The position numbers were made by a program, and so were the translations under genes. A stretch of DNA of 64,000 bases. Origin: Aplysia californica. Taxonomy: Eukaryota; Mollusca; Gastropoda; Aplysiida; Aplysiidae. The stretch lies in assembly GCF_000002075.1 (NCBI RefSeq), contig NW_004797510.1:747331-811330 (forward strand). The letters run 5' to 3'. Below are positions 8,900 through 21,900 of the stretch, one piece after another; the stretch's first letter is position 1, and each line of letters begins with the position of its first letter. The notes under the pieces were generated by a model. The model did not search any database and had not been told where the DNA came from. It saw only the letters and a list, made by a program, of their open reading frames with translations.

Positions 8900-11800
8900 G
8901 AGAGAGAGAGAAAGTTTAACTTTGGATAAGTTGATCTACTTTTGGCTCGGCCGACAACATCAACTCGTCCATAGTCGACTGCAAATACAATACAAAATCA
9001 TCTTGTGTTCACATACATATCTAAGCAACTCTCTGTTCAATAGTCAAGAACAGCTTTCTAGAAATAGAAACTAACACTGCAAAAAGTCCCACAACTATTG
9101 AAATGTCAAGCAAAAACTATGAATTCAAATCAGGAAAAAACATCAAAATGTTCCCCATCTTCTTTTGCACAGATGAGGATGTGTTCTGTCTTAAAATAAA
9201 ACCCAACTGGCTGTGACCAAGGCTCAGATCTGGTCTAAAACAGTCAAAAGCACAATGCCATGACACTACAGATGTGTTTTTGCCATGAATACAGTGGGGG
9301 TGTATTAATCGATAATAAAAATAACACCGTATCTTTTCCAGCACACACAAGCTTTCTACAAATAAGTATTATGAATACATGAAGAACCCCCTCTCATAAG
9401 TTAAGTCATTTCCAGAGTCTATGCCCATGCGAATAACTCTTCTAGACGCTGTCGTTGTTACAAATTTAGTTTTTAGTAAGAGTTTGTTTTATTAGAGAAA
9501 TGTCCCCCCTTTGGGAATGGCCTAAAGACACTTCAGTTAGTGGCACCTCCCCGGGGGGTAGTAAGAGTTCTATGGCACTTGCAACACAGTAAGGTCATAT
9601 AAGTACAGAAGATTAGATTCAAAAGGAAAAAAAATGTATCGAATGTTTTGCTCTCAAATTATTTGTTTAAACCGCACAATTGTTTTCAAAACCATCTAAC
9701 AGAATTATTTTTTTGAGGAAATAACATTTAGTGTAAAATCAAGCTCATTTGACAGACTTTTTTTTTTTAAAAAGGAAGTCTTGTTTCCTGGCTATCCTTT
9801 CGAGTTCTTCATGTCAAAGTAGATCAATTTGTCCAAATTTCATAGGAAAAACATCAAGAGCTACCAACTTTACGTGTTCAGAACGAGATGTACGTCTCAG
9901 TTTCTAACCAATGCAGAAGGTTCCAGGAGAGGGCAACAAATGCACACAAACGCAAGCAGTATAGTATAGTATAAGGTTTTACGGCGCTCGCAACTGCTAA
10001 GGTCATATGAGCGCGCGAAACACAAGTTGTTCACCTCTGCGAAAGTTCACTTCACGACTGGCTAACTAATTTACTTTAAAATGCTAAAAAGTTAAAATAT
10101 TCAAATTCGGTGTAAATACATTTGTGATCTAAAACAACTTTTAAGTAACAATAAAAATTTTAAATAATATCAAATTCACTCTACAGCTCGCCATAAAGGC
10201 CAATGGCCTTTATAAAATTTAAAATTCTGCTGGGAACAACGACGGAAAAAATATCCTGCAATTTCTTGCATTTATAATATTGCCTTCGGATCTCTCCAAA
10301 GTCTAGACATTCTGTTAAAATGTGTCTAATGGTAAAATCTGTGTCGCATCCGACACAGAACGGCTTCTCATCTCCCTGTAGGAGGTATTTGTGGGTCAGG
10401 GCCGTGTGTCCGATGCGCAATCGAGTAAAAATGACTTCGTCTCTTCTGGAGAGATCCGAAGGATTTCGCTGTTCTAGTTTGGGTTTAATTTCATATAATT
10501 TATTATTTTTCTGGTTTTCCCAGTGGCTCTCCCACAGACTGGAGGTGTACTTTTTGACTTTATTTCTAAAGTCAGTCTGTGGGAGAGTGTTTGTCGTTGA
10601 TCTCAGCAGAAGGGATGAAGCTTTCTTCGCCAGGTCGTCTACCATCCATGCGAACATGATGTTTTTTCCTGTTTCGGATAGTGTATGGATTTTCTGTTGT
10701 AGCCTAACTATTTTTGGGTGTAAGAGTGTGTAGTTTGTGAGTGAGGTGATGCAAGACAGAGAGTCAGAAAGGATAAGGAAAGATTTGTTAGGAGAATTTT
10801 CTAAAGAGTCCAGTGCCATGTCAATGGCAGTGGCCTCCGCAGTGAAAATGGAGGCTTCAGGATGGAGTCTCCTCTGGTGTGTATTGTTGGGAGATAGGGC
10901 AGCGGCGCCCACTTCATTGTCTTTTTTGGAGCCATCCGTGAAGATGAGCTCCGCACCGGGGTATTTATCTATTAGTTTTTTGTATTCTGCTTTAAAAGTT
11001 TTGGTGTTTGTGCTTTCTTTGTTGTGTGTGGTCAGCTGTAAATCTACTTTTGCCTTGGTGAGGTGCCACGGAGGGAGGTCGGGGAAAAGAATTTGTTGGA
11101 TGTCTTGTTTGGAAAAGTGTAAGTTTTTGAGGTCCTCAAGGATTCTGAGGCCGAAAGGTTTGATGAGTTTTTCGTTGTTTTGGAATCTGTTTATGATTTC
11201 TGGATTTGTTTGAAAAATGCTGTTGTGCGCTGGATTTTCCGGTGTTGAGCTCTGTTTAACTGCGTATTGTAGTGAGAGTTGTGTGCGTCTGAGTGAGAGT
11301 GGTGGTATGTTGGCCTCGGCCTGGAGGCTCTCCACCGGAGAAGTGCGGAAAGCCCCCAGAGCGAGGCGGAGTCCTTGGTTTTGTATTGGATCTAGTATTT
11401 TTAAGACGTGTGGTTTTGCCGATCCGTAGACTTGACAGCCGTAGTCAAGCCTGGACCGGACAAGGGAGATGTACAAGTGGAGAAGGTGTTTTGAGTCCCC
11501 GCCCCACTCCGGATTTGATAGAATTTTCAAAGCGTTTAACGCTTTCTGGCACCTCACACGAAGGTCTTTGATGTGTGGTATGAATGTAAGTTTTTTGTCG
11601 AAAATGACGCCGAGGAAACGAGCTTGGTCCTGGACGGGAATCCTTTCCCCGTATAGTGTCAAATCCGGCTGCAGCACACGTCTGCCTGTTCGGCAGAAGT
11701 GTACTGCAACCGTCTTTGACGGGGAGAACTTGAAACCGTTATTGTTTGCCCAGGTTTAAAGTTTTTGCAGCTGGCCATAGATCTCAAATGAGGATTTTTC

Positions 11801-14800
11801 GAACGGCAGCATATCAAAAAGTCGTCAACGTATAACGAGCTGTCTATGCTGTTTTGGAGGGTTTTCACTATGGAATTTATTTTAATTTCAAATAGGAGAG
11901 GAGAAAAGATGCTCCCCTGGGGGACTCCTTCCTCCTGTTGGTGGGGGTCTGAAAGGGAGGATCCGACACGAACCTGGAAGGAACGGTTCTTCAGGAAGTT
12001 GCCAATGAAGGCAGGGAGGTGACCGCGTATGCCGAGTGCGTGCAGGTCTCGAAGAATGCCGTACTACCAGGTTGTGTCGAAGGCTTTTTCTAGGTAAAAA
12101 AAGATGGCGATCATGTGGCCTCTTTCAGCAAACTTCTCGCGTATAAAGGTCTCCAGGCGGACCAGGTGATCCAGAGTGGATCAGGTGATCCAGAGTGGAT
12201 CGAGTTTTCCTGAATCCGCACTGGAGACCGCTCAGCGAGCCCGTCGTTTCCAGAAACCACATGAGTCGCCTGTGAATCATTTTTTCAATTAGTTTGCATA
12301 GACAGCTTGTTAGTGCTATTGGTCTGTAATTGGATGCGTGTGTGTGGTCCTTGTTTGGTTTGGGTATTGGAATGACAGTGGCGAGACGCCAAGACTCCGG
12401 AAAGGAGTGCGACCGCCACATGTCGTTGTATATGTATAATAGGAGTGTGAGTGTTTCTGAGGGTAAGTGTCTAATGATTTGGTTGTGGATGTCATCCGGT
12501 CCCGGGGCTGTATCGCCCAGGTCCGAGATGCACGATGTTAGTTCATCTATTGTGAAGTCGGCGTTGTAGGTTTCAGTGTTGTTTGAGTGGAAGTTTAGGT
12601 GTTGTTTTTCTCTGTTAGTTTTGATGTTTCGAAAAGTGGTGTTGTAGTTTGCTTGGGATGAGTTTTTGGCTAGAGATGTAGCTATAGTGTTTGCAATGTC
12701 TACTTGTGTTTCAGCTGTTGTTCCATCCGGCCTCTGGACGTGCCGAATGGTGTCTGTGCGTCTACCTAAGAATTTTTTTAGCAATTTGGAAAACTTGGTT
12801 GAGTGGTGTCTGGCTGTTGATTTTGGAGATGCATTTTTGGAATGATTGTCTTTTGCTCTCCCTGAGGCATCTACGTGCCTCAGCTCGAGCCTTTAAATAA
12901 ATTATCTTGTTTTCTATGGTGGTGTTGTTGACGGCTCTTCGATGCGCTGCCTTCTTTTTCTTTACTGCGTCCTCACATTCCCAAGAGAACCAGATCTTGT
13001 TCCTCCGGGGTTTTGTTTTTGTTTTTGGAATGTGATTGTGGCATATTTCTAAGAGCTTTTCGTGGAATTTATTGTACTTGTGGTCAAAATTGGGATTAAA
13101 AATCTTGGAACATTGATTGGCAAACCCGTCCCAGTCGGCTTTTTTGAAGTTGAAGCGTTCTGGGATCGGGTCGTTTTGGAGGCTATTGTTTTTGAGGAGA
13201 ATTGGGAAATGGTCCGTACGGTCATCCAGCACAGACCACTCAAGATCTGGGACTAGGTCAGGGGTACAAAAGGTGAGGTCAAGGGATGAAGTGCCATAAG
13301 TAGCTCTGTTTCTGTAAGTTGGGGATTTATCATTTAAGAGACAGATGTTATTTTGAAATAAAAAGTTTTCTATTATTTTTCCTTTCTGGTCTATAGCTTT
13401 GTCTCCCCAAAGGGGGCTGTGGGCATTGAAATCACCTAGCAAAATAAAAGGTTTTGGGAGCTGAGATTTTAAGTCATTTAGTTGGGTTATTTTGAGGGGG
13501 TAAGTTGGTGGGATGTAAACTGAGCAGATCGTGATTGGTCTGTGCAGGGTGACCCGTACGGCAATAGCCTGGAGGGTCGTCTTAAGATGTACTTGTCTGT
13601 GGAGTGTGTGGTTGTCGGTGTAGATGGTGGTACCACCGGAAGCAATCTGGTTCTCCGTGTGAATGTGATGGTACGCAGTAAATCCTTTTAAGTCTATGGT
13701 TGAAGCCGGGGCGAATTTTGTTTCTTGAATACAGGCCACCCGTGGGCACAGTGTGGCCTGTAAATGTTGCAATTCTGCAATGGAAGGTTGGATTCCGCCG
13801 GCATTCCATTGCAGGACCGCCATTATGAATTTTTACTTTTTGATTTGGAGCACTTAGGCCCCGGCTTCGAAGAAGCACTCTGACTCCTCCTTACGGGGGA
13901 GGCAGAGTGTTTTCTAGGTTGCCGTCCTGGATTGGACGGCGGTCTAGTGGGGGATTTGGAGGAGTGACAGACTCCGCCCTTCCCGGGGTCAGGCCGGGGA
14001 GGGGGGTCGGAGATGTCTTCCTCCATTGGTTGGTGGTGGGGTAGGGGGGTGTCTGCTGGAGAGGGAGCAGACGGAGGGAGCTGGGAAGAGGGGGAAGGGT
14101 GCACCTCACGCTCCATCAGAGGGATGAGGTGTGAGGTGGAAGAAGAAGGAGGAGGAGAAGAAGAAGAAGGAGAAGAAGAGGAAGAAGAAGAGGAAGTGAT
14201 AGAGGAGGGGGGAGGGGGAGGAGAGAGGGCGGAGGGAGAATCCACCCTGTCCTCCCCTAGAACCTCAAAGCGGTTTGCCAGAGGTGTCTCGGTGAAAGGA
14301 AGAACCTTTTTTGTTTTACTCACAGAGACATGCCTGTTGACCGTGGGCTTTGGGAGGTCAGCAGTACGCAAGCAGACAGAGGAAAACTCTTACAAAAGCG
14401 AAAAAAGTTGCACAAACCTGGGTGAGTTGTAAAGATCTGGGAGTGGCCAGAGTGTGCACTGATGACGTTGATGATGTCAGGTTTTTCTCTTTCTGAAGGA
14501 ACATGGAGTACATCATGTGACCCAGGTAACCGTAGGCAACGTTGAACTCGTCCACCGTCTCGGTGCTGTTGTGGAAGGACTTCAGCACATTGGGCAGGTA
14601 TTTCTGGAAGAGAACAAATTCATCACAAAAAATGTATTAAAACAGTCTTCTTTATATTAACGTGAAAAGAAAAGAAATTTCCTTACAATAAACTAGCCTA
14701 TAAAAATTAGAATAAGACAGAAATTTTCTTAAGATTAACTACCTAAAGACGTAAATTGCTCTGGATACATTAGATAAAGCCAGAAACTAGCATAAGATCA

Positions 14801-17800
14801 ATTTGAATAAACATAATACTTGTTTAGATAAACTATAAAGAGACAATCTTGTCCCTCCGGATTTAAAAAAAAAATGATACAGTACACAGAATATCAGGTC
14901 CGTCTCTCCTGTGATTTGTGAGATATTTAGAGATTGTGGGACAAGGTCTTCTGTTCCAGAGCCTGTTGTGTGAGTGCCTCCCTTACATTAGCTTTGGAAA
15001 ACATCCATGACAATGATGATAAACAAAAAAACAAAAATAAAAACAACATTTTAAAATAGACAACAACAGCCTCCCAACTTCATAATGCAGCGTCTAGTCA
15101 GTGGAATCTTTAAGAGTTAACACAAAAATGGTCATCAAGTGCAGGAAGAAAACAAGACAGATAAACAGAGGCAGCATACATTATAATGGAAGCAGGAACT
15201 TCTGGCAGCCCTCAGCTCAGTTTTTAAAGAGACAATAACAATAAACAGTAAAAGACACTGGTGTTTAGCTCAGGAGAGGGAAGTGTTTAGTTTGAATTAC
15301 AGTAAGAGTTTTATGACACCTGCAACACAATAAGGCCATAAAAGTGCCGAAGATTAGAGGTGTTGCAAGAGAGCAACAAACACAAAATAGAAGGAGGGGA
15401 GAAAAGGACGACAGACGTTTGATAGGAAAGAAGGAGCAAACCACACCAGAGCACCCGCCAACCACCCACAGAGGGAAATGTACAATCCCCCTGACAAATA
15501 ATTTAAAGATCCAGACCTCTTAAAACTCCTACAACCCAAAGGAATCTCAGATAGAGCAAGCACAGAATCCTTGGCACAGTGGCTTACCATAAGCTGTTTT
15601 TTTATGTGTTCCGCAGCAATCTTGTCGATGCTGTTCAAGGCTGAGCCTTCGTTCGCTGACTTGATCCTGTCTCCCAGCATGCAAATGTAAGGCAGCAAGC
15701 ATGACTTGATCACCTGGAGGGGGAAAAGGCAAAACTGTGACATTTCTCTTCTCATGTTCACCGGCATCTGTGGTGTAATAGTTGGGCATCTCACTGTCGC
15801 AAGCAGGAGACCTGATTCCATTTCCCATTTGGGGAGAGTTTTTATCGAGTATCTTGCTCTTTGTGCTGGGATGTTGTATTCCTCTCAGCCAGGATTTGCC
15901 CTGACGGACAACATCAAAAGCCCGCCTCCTAAATGATTTAATTGTGATGATGAGAAATGTGACTGTTTGTCAGGTAACAAAACCAAATTCCATTTACAAT
16001 CCAAAAAGTAAGTTTATCCCCTTGTCAAAAAAAAATACCGTAAGCAGTAAGAAAGGATGCACATTGACATTTACAACAATAGAAAAAAATAGGTCTCCAA
16101 TTTTATAATATACATGCTGCCTGTAAAAACATTAACTATTTTTTTACAAAACAAAATAGTACTGCACCAATTTAAAAACAAACATGCCTGCGACTACTTT
16201 AACTACATCCCTCCATCCATCTATCCCTAGTAAAGCAAAGAAACTCCATCCCATTTCAACAAGTCAGAGTTGCTAACCCGCTATGAAAAAAACATCCTGA
16301 ACTTTTTAGAACCCCGTTGGAATGTACAGCAGGGGAATCAAAATTTACAGATCATAAATTGTCTCATATTTCTTGCATAAAGATTATCGTTATACAAAGT
16401 ACAATATGACCAGCAAAAAGAGATTAAAACATAAATAGATGTAAAAGCAGGAGTATATTACAAAATCCCAACAACATTAGAAATACTGATATTCCTAGTT
16501 CATTTTGAAAATCAGCGCTTCTGTACATGTGTGAGTGCCTCCCTTACATTAGCTTTGGAAATCCTCCATGACAATGATGATAAACAAAAAAAACAAAAAT
16601 AAAAACAACACTTTAAAATAGCTCCAGCTGTGGATCGATAACAACAACGTACATGTTAGAATAAGTAAACAAACACACAGCACGTAACGTATATCTACCT
16701 CCGGGCCCAGTTCCCCCAGACCAGCAATGGCCCCGTACTGTGTGGCTAGGGCGGCAGTTTCGCTCTGGATTGCTTTGCTGAACTTTTTCGTGACGCGAGC
16801 CTGAACGTTGTTGGTGTTGTTGCTGTAGTTCCTGAGGAACAAGATCACAAAAGTTCACTAACTTTGTGTTTTATGTAAATCGTCCCCCCAGAACTATTTT
16901 GTCTAAGGTGCACTTTGGACAAAATAGTCCCGATTTGACAAAGTGTCTGATGATGATCAATGCATCTGCAGAGGAGAATATTTCTTCAAGAGAAAGTAAA
17001 GAGAAGCACATCACTATAATAATCGTTTTAAGTCAAAGAAAAGGAAAGACAGACAGAAATAACAGAGGAAAAGAAAAGTAGAATCATTTAGTGGAGATCT
17101 CCAACCATCCTTTCCTTCCCCCCCCACTCCTTCAACAAAGAAGTAGAATAACCCTGAGACCTTGAAATCAGAGGAGATTTCAGGAGCAGTCAAGAATGTT
17201 AATAAGCATTAGAAAATACATATAGAAGTAAAGTAAACTTAATCCGATCAATCTTTCCTTACCTGCATATTTGTGCAACTAATCTCGCAGCAAAATCCCG
17301 CAGGGCCCAGTGGTTGTCCATGTCTGGTCGTAGGCACAACTGTCGACTCACCACACACGTCATCACAGTTGGCAGCAAGTCATGGAGCTGGAGAATAACA
17401 AGAAACAGAAGATACAGTTGAACCTGCTGTAACGGCAATCTGTTCAAGATAACCACCTAAACAAACATCTCCCCCCCCCCCCATTGCAGTTTTTAAATAT
17501 AGTTTTTTAATATTATGACGACAATGTCAAAGACATCCACATATCTAAGACAATCACTTTTCTCCCTGACAACGGGTGGTCATCTAGGTCAATTTCAACT
17601 TTAAGAATAAATGCTTGTTCATTCTGAAGTCTTGTTGACATAATACTATTAATACTGCCCTAGAACTTTTTACTGAAGCCTGCAGTGTCAAAATTCATTT
17701 TGCACAACTAATGACAGTCCACGACTATTTTGATAAAAATTGTTTAAAGGTGCAGATGTCGATTCCACGCAAACTAATGACCCAGCCACGCACAGCCAAA

Positions 17801-18898
17801 TTAAAATGTTTTGATCATCTGAACAGTACTACAAGCATAAATTATGAAAAAGTTTTGAAACAGTGACATATGTAAATCTAAAGCCATGCCTCGCCAAAAT
17901 TTAGGCTTATCTCTGCTATTTTTCTACATTTATTACTGAAAAAAAAAAAGATAACTCCCTCCAAAATTGTACATGACATACAAAATCTAAATCTGAATAC
18001 CTCAGCAGATGACACAAAAAAGGGGAAAAAAAAACCCAACAACAACTAACCCTCAAAAGTAAAAAAAATGGAAAAGTCACAGATTCGTCCTGACTTACAT
18101 ATTTATCTAGATATATGGTCTGGTTGTCCAGGAGAGACTTGACCATCCTCATGAGATAGATGAGCAAGGCCAGGTTGTTCTGCACCACATTGATCTTGAC
18201 ACCCTCTGAGGCAAACGCGATGAATCTGGGCAGCATCTGGTGCAGACCCGGGTCTTGTTGGAGACTCTGGAGGGCTTCCTGGTGATGATGATAATGATAA
18301 AAATAATAGTATAATAATAATAATAATAATAATAATATTGCCTTTTAATTCATATATAATAATTCTTATCCATGCTCCACAGCATGGTCTAAAAATGTTA
18401 TTATTCTTATTACCCCCAGCAGACCCTAGACCACTCCAAAACATTCTCAGTTTCCCTGGAAGTATATACCGCGAGCATTTGATTAAGTGCTCAAACTGAC
18501 AAGATCTTTCGCCATCTTTAGCTGAGTACTTATTCCCACCTGGGTGAAGTCACTAAAATTTGTGTAAAATTATTTCCAAATAATGCAACCAATGTTTACA
18601 AATTTCATGATCTGAATAATGAGAAGCACATCAACACAAAAATGATCATTCAGTGATGAGGAAAAGAAAGACAGACAGACAGAAACACATGGAAAAAAAA
18701 GAGGAAGTAGGAAATAGCAGTTCTTTCCAACCACTCATGTGATGCAACATAGAACAATGGCTTATCAGTGTCTACAGTAATCAAAGTGAAGCAGGAGAAA
18801 TGTTAGAACACTGAATCAACAGTGTAAAGCAGATAGATAGATGAAGGAAAAATATATTCATATATAGAGGGTGGGGGGAGGGGGGGGGGGGGGTGGAG

Positions 18899-18978
<80 letters not shown>

Positions 18979-21900
18979 GGGTGGGGGGTGGGGGGAGGGG
19001 GGTGGGCGGCAGGATGAGATTAATACAGTGTAACTTCTGTACTAGTGAACTACAATCCACAAAGATGTATACTTAGATGAAACATAAAGGTGTGCCATCC
19101 CTGCCTTCTTTCTCCCTTTATTCTTACCACTAAACCAAATGCTCCCTATAAGGAAAGGCTGATTTGTGCCTACTTTTGGCCCGATTCATGTAACAAAAAT
19201 AAATTAGTAAAATGTGAAAAAAAAAAAAATTCTTGCACAGTCAACACAAGCCCAAACTCACATTTCACTATACCACACTACTCAGTAAAGAGCAGGAGTA
19301 TTAGTCAAACTGCAGGTATATATACACCAACTTACTGATCTTTTCAGCTCATCTGGTCCCACACAACTTTCTGTTATTTCTTTGTAGTAATATTGTTGCT
19401 CCTGCAAAACAAACGACAAAAAATAAGCATGTGAGATAATAACTATGCAAGGTTACATGAAAATGCATATGTGTCAGTATAAGTATTGAATGTGTAACAT
19501 GGGTTATAAAAATTGTTAAGATTGAAAATGCTTCCCCCCCCCCTCCCCCTCCAAATATCATGGCTAAAATAAGTTAACAATGAAGGTACTAAACACTGCT
19601 CAGTATATAACAACAAAATACAACACCCCCCCTCCCCTTGTAAAAACAAACAAACTGTAGGAGATCAAGGCCCAAGCCTTAGTGAGGTGTGTTAGAGGGA
19701 AATGTAATAATGGCCCTCAAAATCAAACTCCGCCCATGAAGTTGAAGAAGCTGATGACTGTTAGGTCCAAACCAACAGAAGTTCGAAATTATTTGTTTTC
19801 ATGGAAAAATATATAACAAATACAGAGTCAATTCAGTGTCAATCTTGGTCTCACACACATTTTTATTTGTTGCATTGCATACTGAGGAATTATATTTTTA
19901 AAATAAACATGAACGGCGTGTCAATTCACATCACATAAGTGCCTGTTTTGACAGCATTTAAATCTGGTCTAATAACACATTTATTTAAATCCTATTTTAG
20001 TAACTAGTTTAAGTCTTCTTTCAAGTGTGATCAGTAGCCACAGTGATTGTCTTTTTAGAGTATGCGTTCTTTTGTCAGATTAAGAGTGTATATCATTGCT
20101 GCAGGATTCTAAACAGTAACTCTGAAAATGTTCAGTTGTTTTCTTTTCCCTTACATATGTCTGACATCACACAACACATCCTATAAATAACTTTCAACCA
20201 GATTAACCCACTGGGTAACCAAATAGTCACTACAATGCTGGATTCTGAACAGCTAAAATGTGTTTAATAGCCTTGCTTTTTACTTTTTCACTCTCCTATA
20301 AATTTTTTTTTACAGAAACTCAGTTAGCCATTTAAAACCCAGAAGCGATGATGTGCATTTGAAAGTTTCATTGTATATTGAATCGGTCAGTATATGAAAC
20401 ATGTCAATGTGTTAGCTGTTCATTTTTAAAAAAAATTGAAAACATTAAAAAATCTTATTTTATATTGAAGTGCCTAGAGCCACCAGGGAGTGGGCACTAT
20501 AGGAAAGATATTCATTATTATCAGCATTAAAACTTACAGTACCGCTGGCGAAAGTCGCCGACGCAATCAGGCACACTAAACATAATTAACAATGAATGGA
20601 CGCACTGCACTGAAGTAAATACCCAAGGAAATCACTCTATATGATAGCCGAATGGTTGATGTATCTCTCTGAATTTTTACAGCGTGTTTCTTGGCTGTCA
20701 AGGTTTTTCTAATAAAAAATTCTACCACGGCTTCAGGGTTCTAAACTGGAGTGGTACCCAAGGGTTTTTCACTATATGAGCCTTCGGTACTGTAAGTGTT
20801 AACAGACAGAGCAATCACTCACAACAGACAGCTCATGTGTGGTCAGGTTTTTCAGCTTCACTGTGTCTTTGTGCTTGTGGTGGTGATGGTGTTTGTGTTT
20901 GCCCACTTCTGGGTGTGCTCGTTTGTGAAGCCGAGCAGTGGACGCCTTCAGCGTTGTGTCCAGGATTTCCTGTTTCTGCAAGTCTTTACTAGCCGGCGGA
21001 GGATTCTCTGGCAGAGACGGCTGAACACCATCAATACTGAGCCAGTGAGCTGCAAACAAAAAAAAAGAAAATGTATCATCATTCAATATCTAAAACCACT
21101 TTCTTGTATAGTTTTTCAATATCTTATATCTTATTCTTGCATTTTCATTCAATATCTATTTCTTGTATTATCACTCGATATCTAACATATTTTTCTAAAT
21201 GCCATGTTGCTATTAATCTAGTCTTTCTTGACCATTATAACATTTTCTAAATCCAACAGCCATCTAAGCTTTTCATCAAAAAGCTGTTCAACAAGAAACC
21301 AAACTTTTTAAGGAGAGAGAAAAACTATTTCACCCTTTTAAAAAAGTGTGCCTAAAGTATGTATCTTTTCTTGCTTTTCTCAACACTTAGCATCATCAAA
21401 GAGAAAGACATTCATATACAGTCAAATCTGCTCTAACAGCCAACTGTCCAATACAACCACTTCCCACTTTGATTTTTTCTAATAATGGCATGTCCACCCG
21501 TCTAAGACAAACACTTGTCTCTTCTACAACAGGTGGCCGTCTTGGACTTTTTCAACTGTGTACGTATTCATGCAAAAATACCTTTAATAGAGACATCAAT
21601 GGGAAGTTTGGAGGACTGCTCGGTAAGCACTGTCTGTAGGTCTACCTCCTTCTCATCTGTGAAGAAAATTTCTCTGCCCCCGCCGCTAGCATGTCGGAAA
21701 GGAACGAAGCCATCTTTGTTTGTATGGCCATAAACGGGCTGGAATTAAAACAAATAACATTTTAAAAGTTATCTTACGAGAAACATTTGTCATCTAAAAA
21801 CCAAAATATTGTATGGAAATTAAGAGAAATGAACTTGAAAGGGAAATAAAAGCATTCACTCTACTGGTTGAGTTCCCAATGCCTGAGACCATATGAGAAA

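Larger units (their letters stand above)
8409..8981. mobile_element. Pogo-like MITE with 6-bp target duplication
   Basis: Left CAGTCAACTC and right ...AGTCGACTG are inverted ends, flanked on both sides by CAAATA (8403-8408 and 8982-8987). Subterminal stretches carry repeated AGTTGATC/GTTAATC motifs. The middle holds a LINE fragment and an AG microsatellite, so the element is split into arms of about 170 and 75 bp. Confidence 0.7.
9957..14408 (-). mobile_element. RNase H-bearing LINE, broken, in TAF6 intron 10
   Basis: About 4.4 kb of a two-ORF LINE of the I/Jockey group (RNase H present, so I/Nimb/Ingi-like). Order 5' to 3' on the reverse strand: end of ORF1 (14371-13823), endonuclease (13823-12762), reverse transcriptase (12784-11659), thumb, RNase H and Cys-rich end (11677-10181), and a 3' tail with CTCATATGACCTTAGCAG and a TATAC microsatellite. 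ORF1 stop and ORF2 start overlap as TAATG. The 5' end is truncated. Breaks seen: a frameshift between endonuclease and RT, a stop at 12125 beyond a small duplication, a TAG after FDTTW, and a loss inside the RNase H. Flanks TGCACACAAAC (left) and TGCACAAAC (right) may be a slipped target duplication. Confidence 0.9.

Noticed and set aside
10181-13823. Host endonuclease or RNase H genes
   Set aside because: All domains belong to one LINE in the canonical order on one strand.
14013-14432. 139-codon Glu-rich frame on the forward strand
   Set aside because: Antisense of the Pro/Ser-rich LINE ORF1 end.
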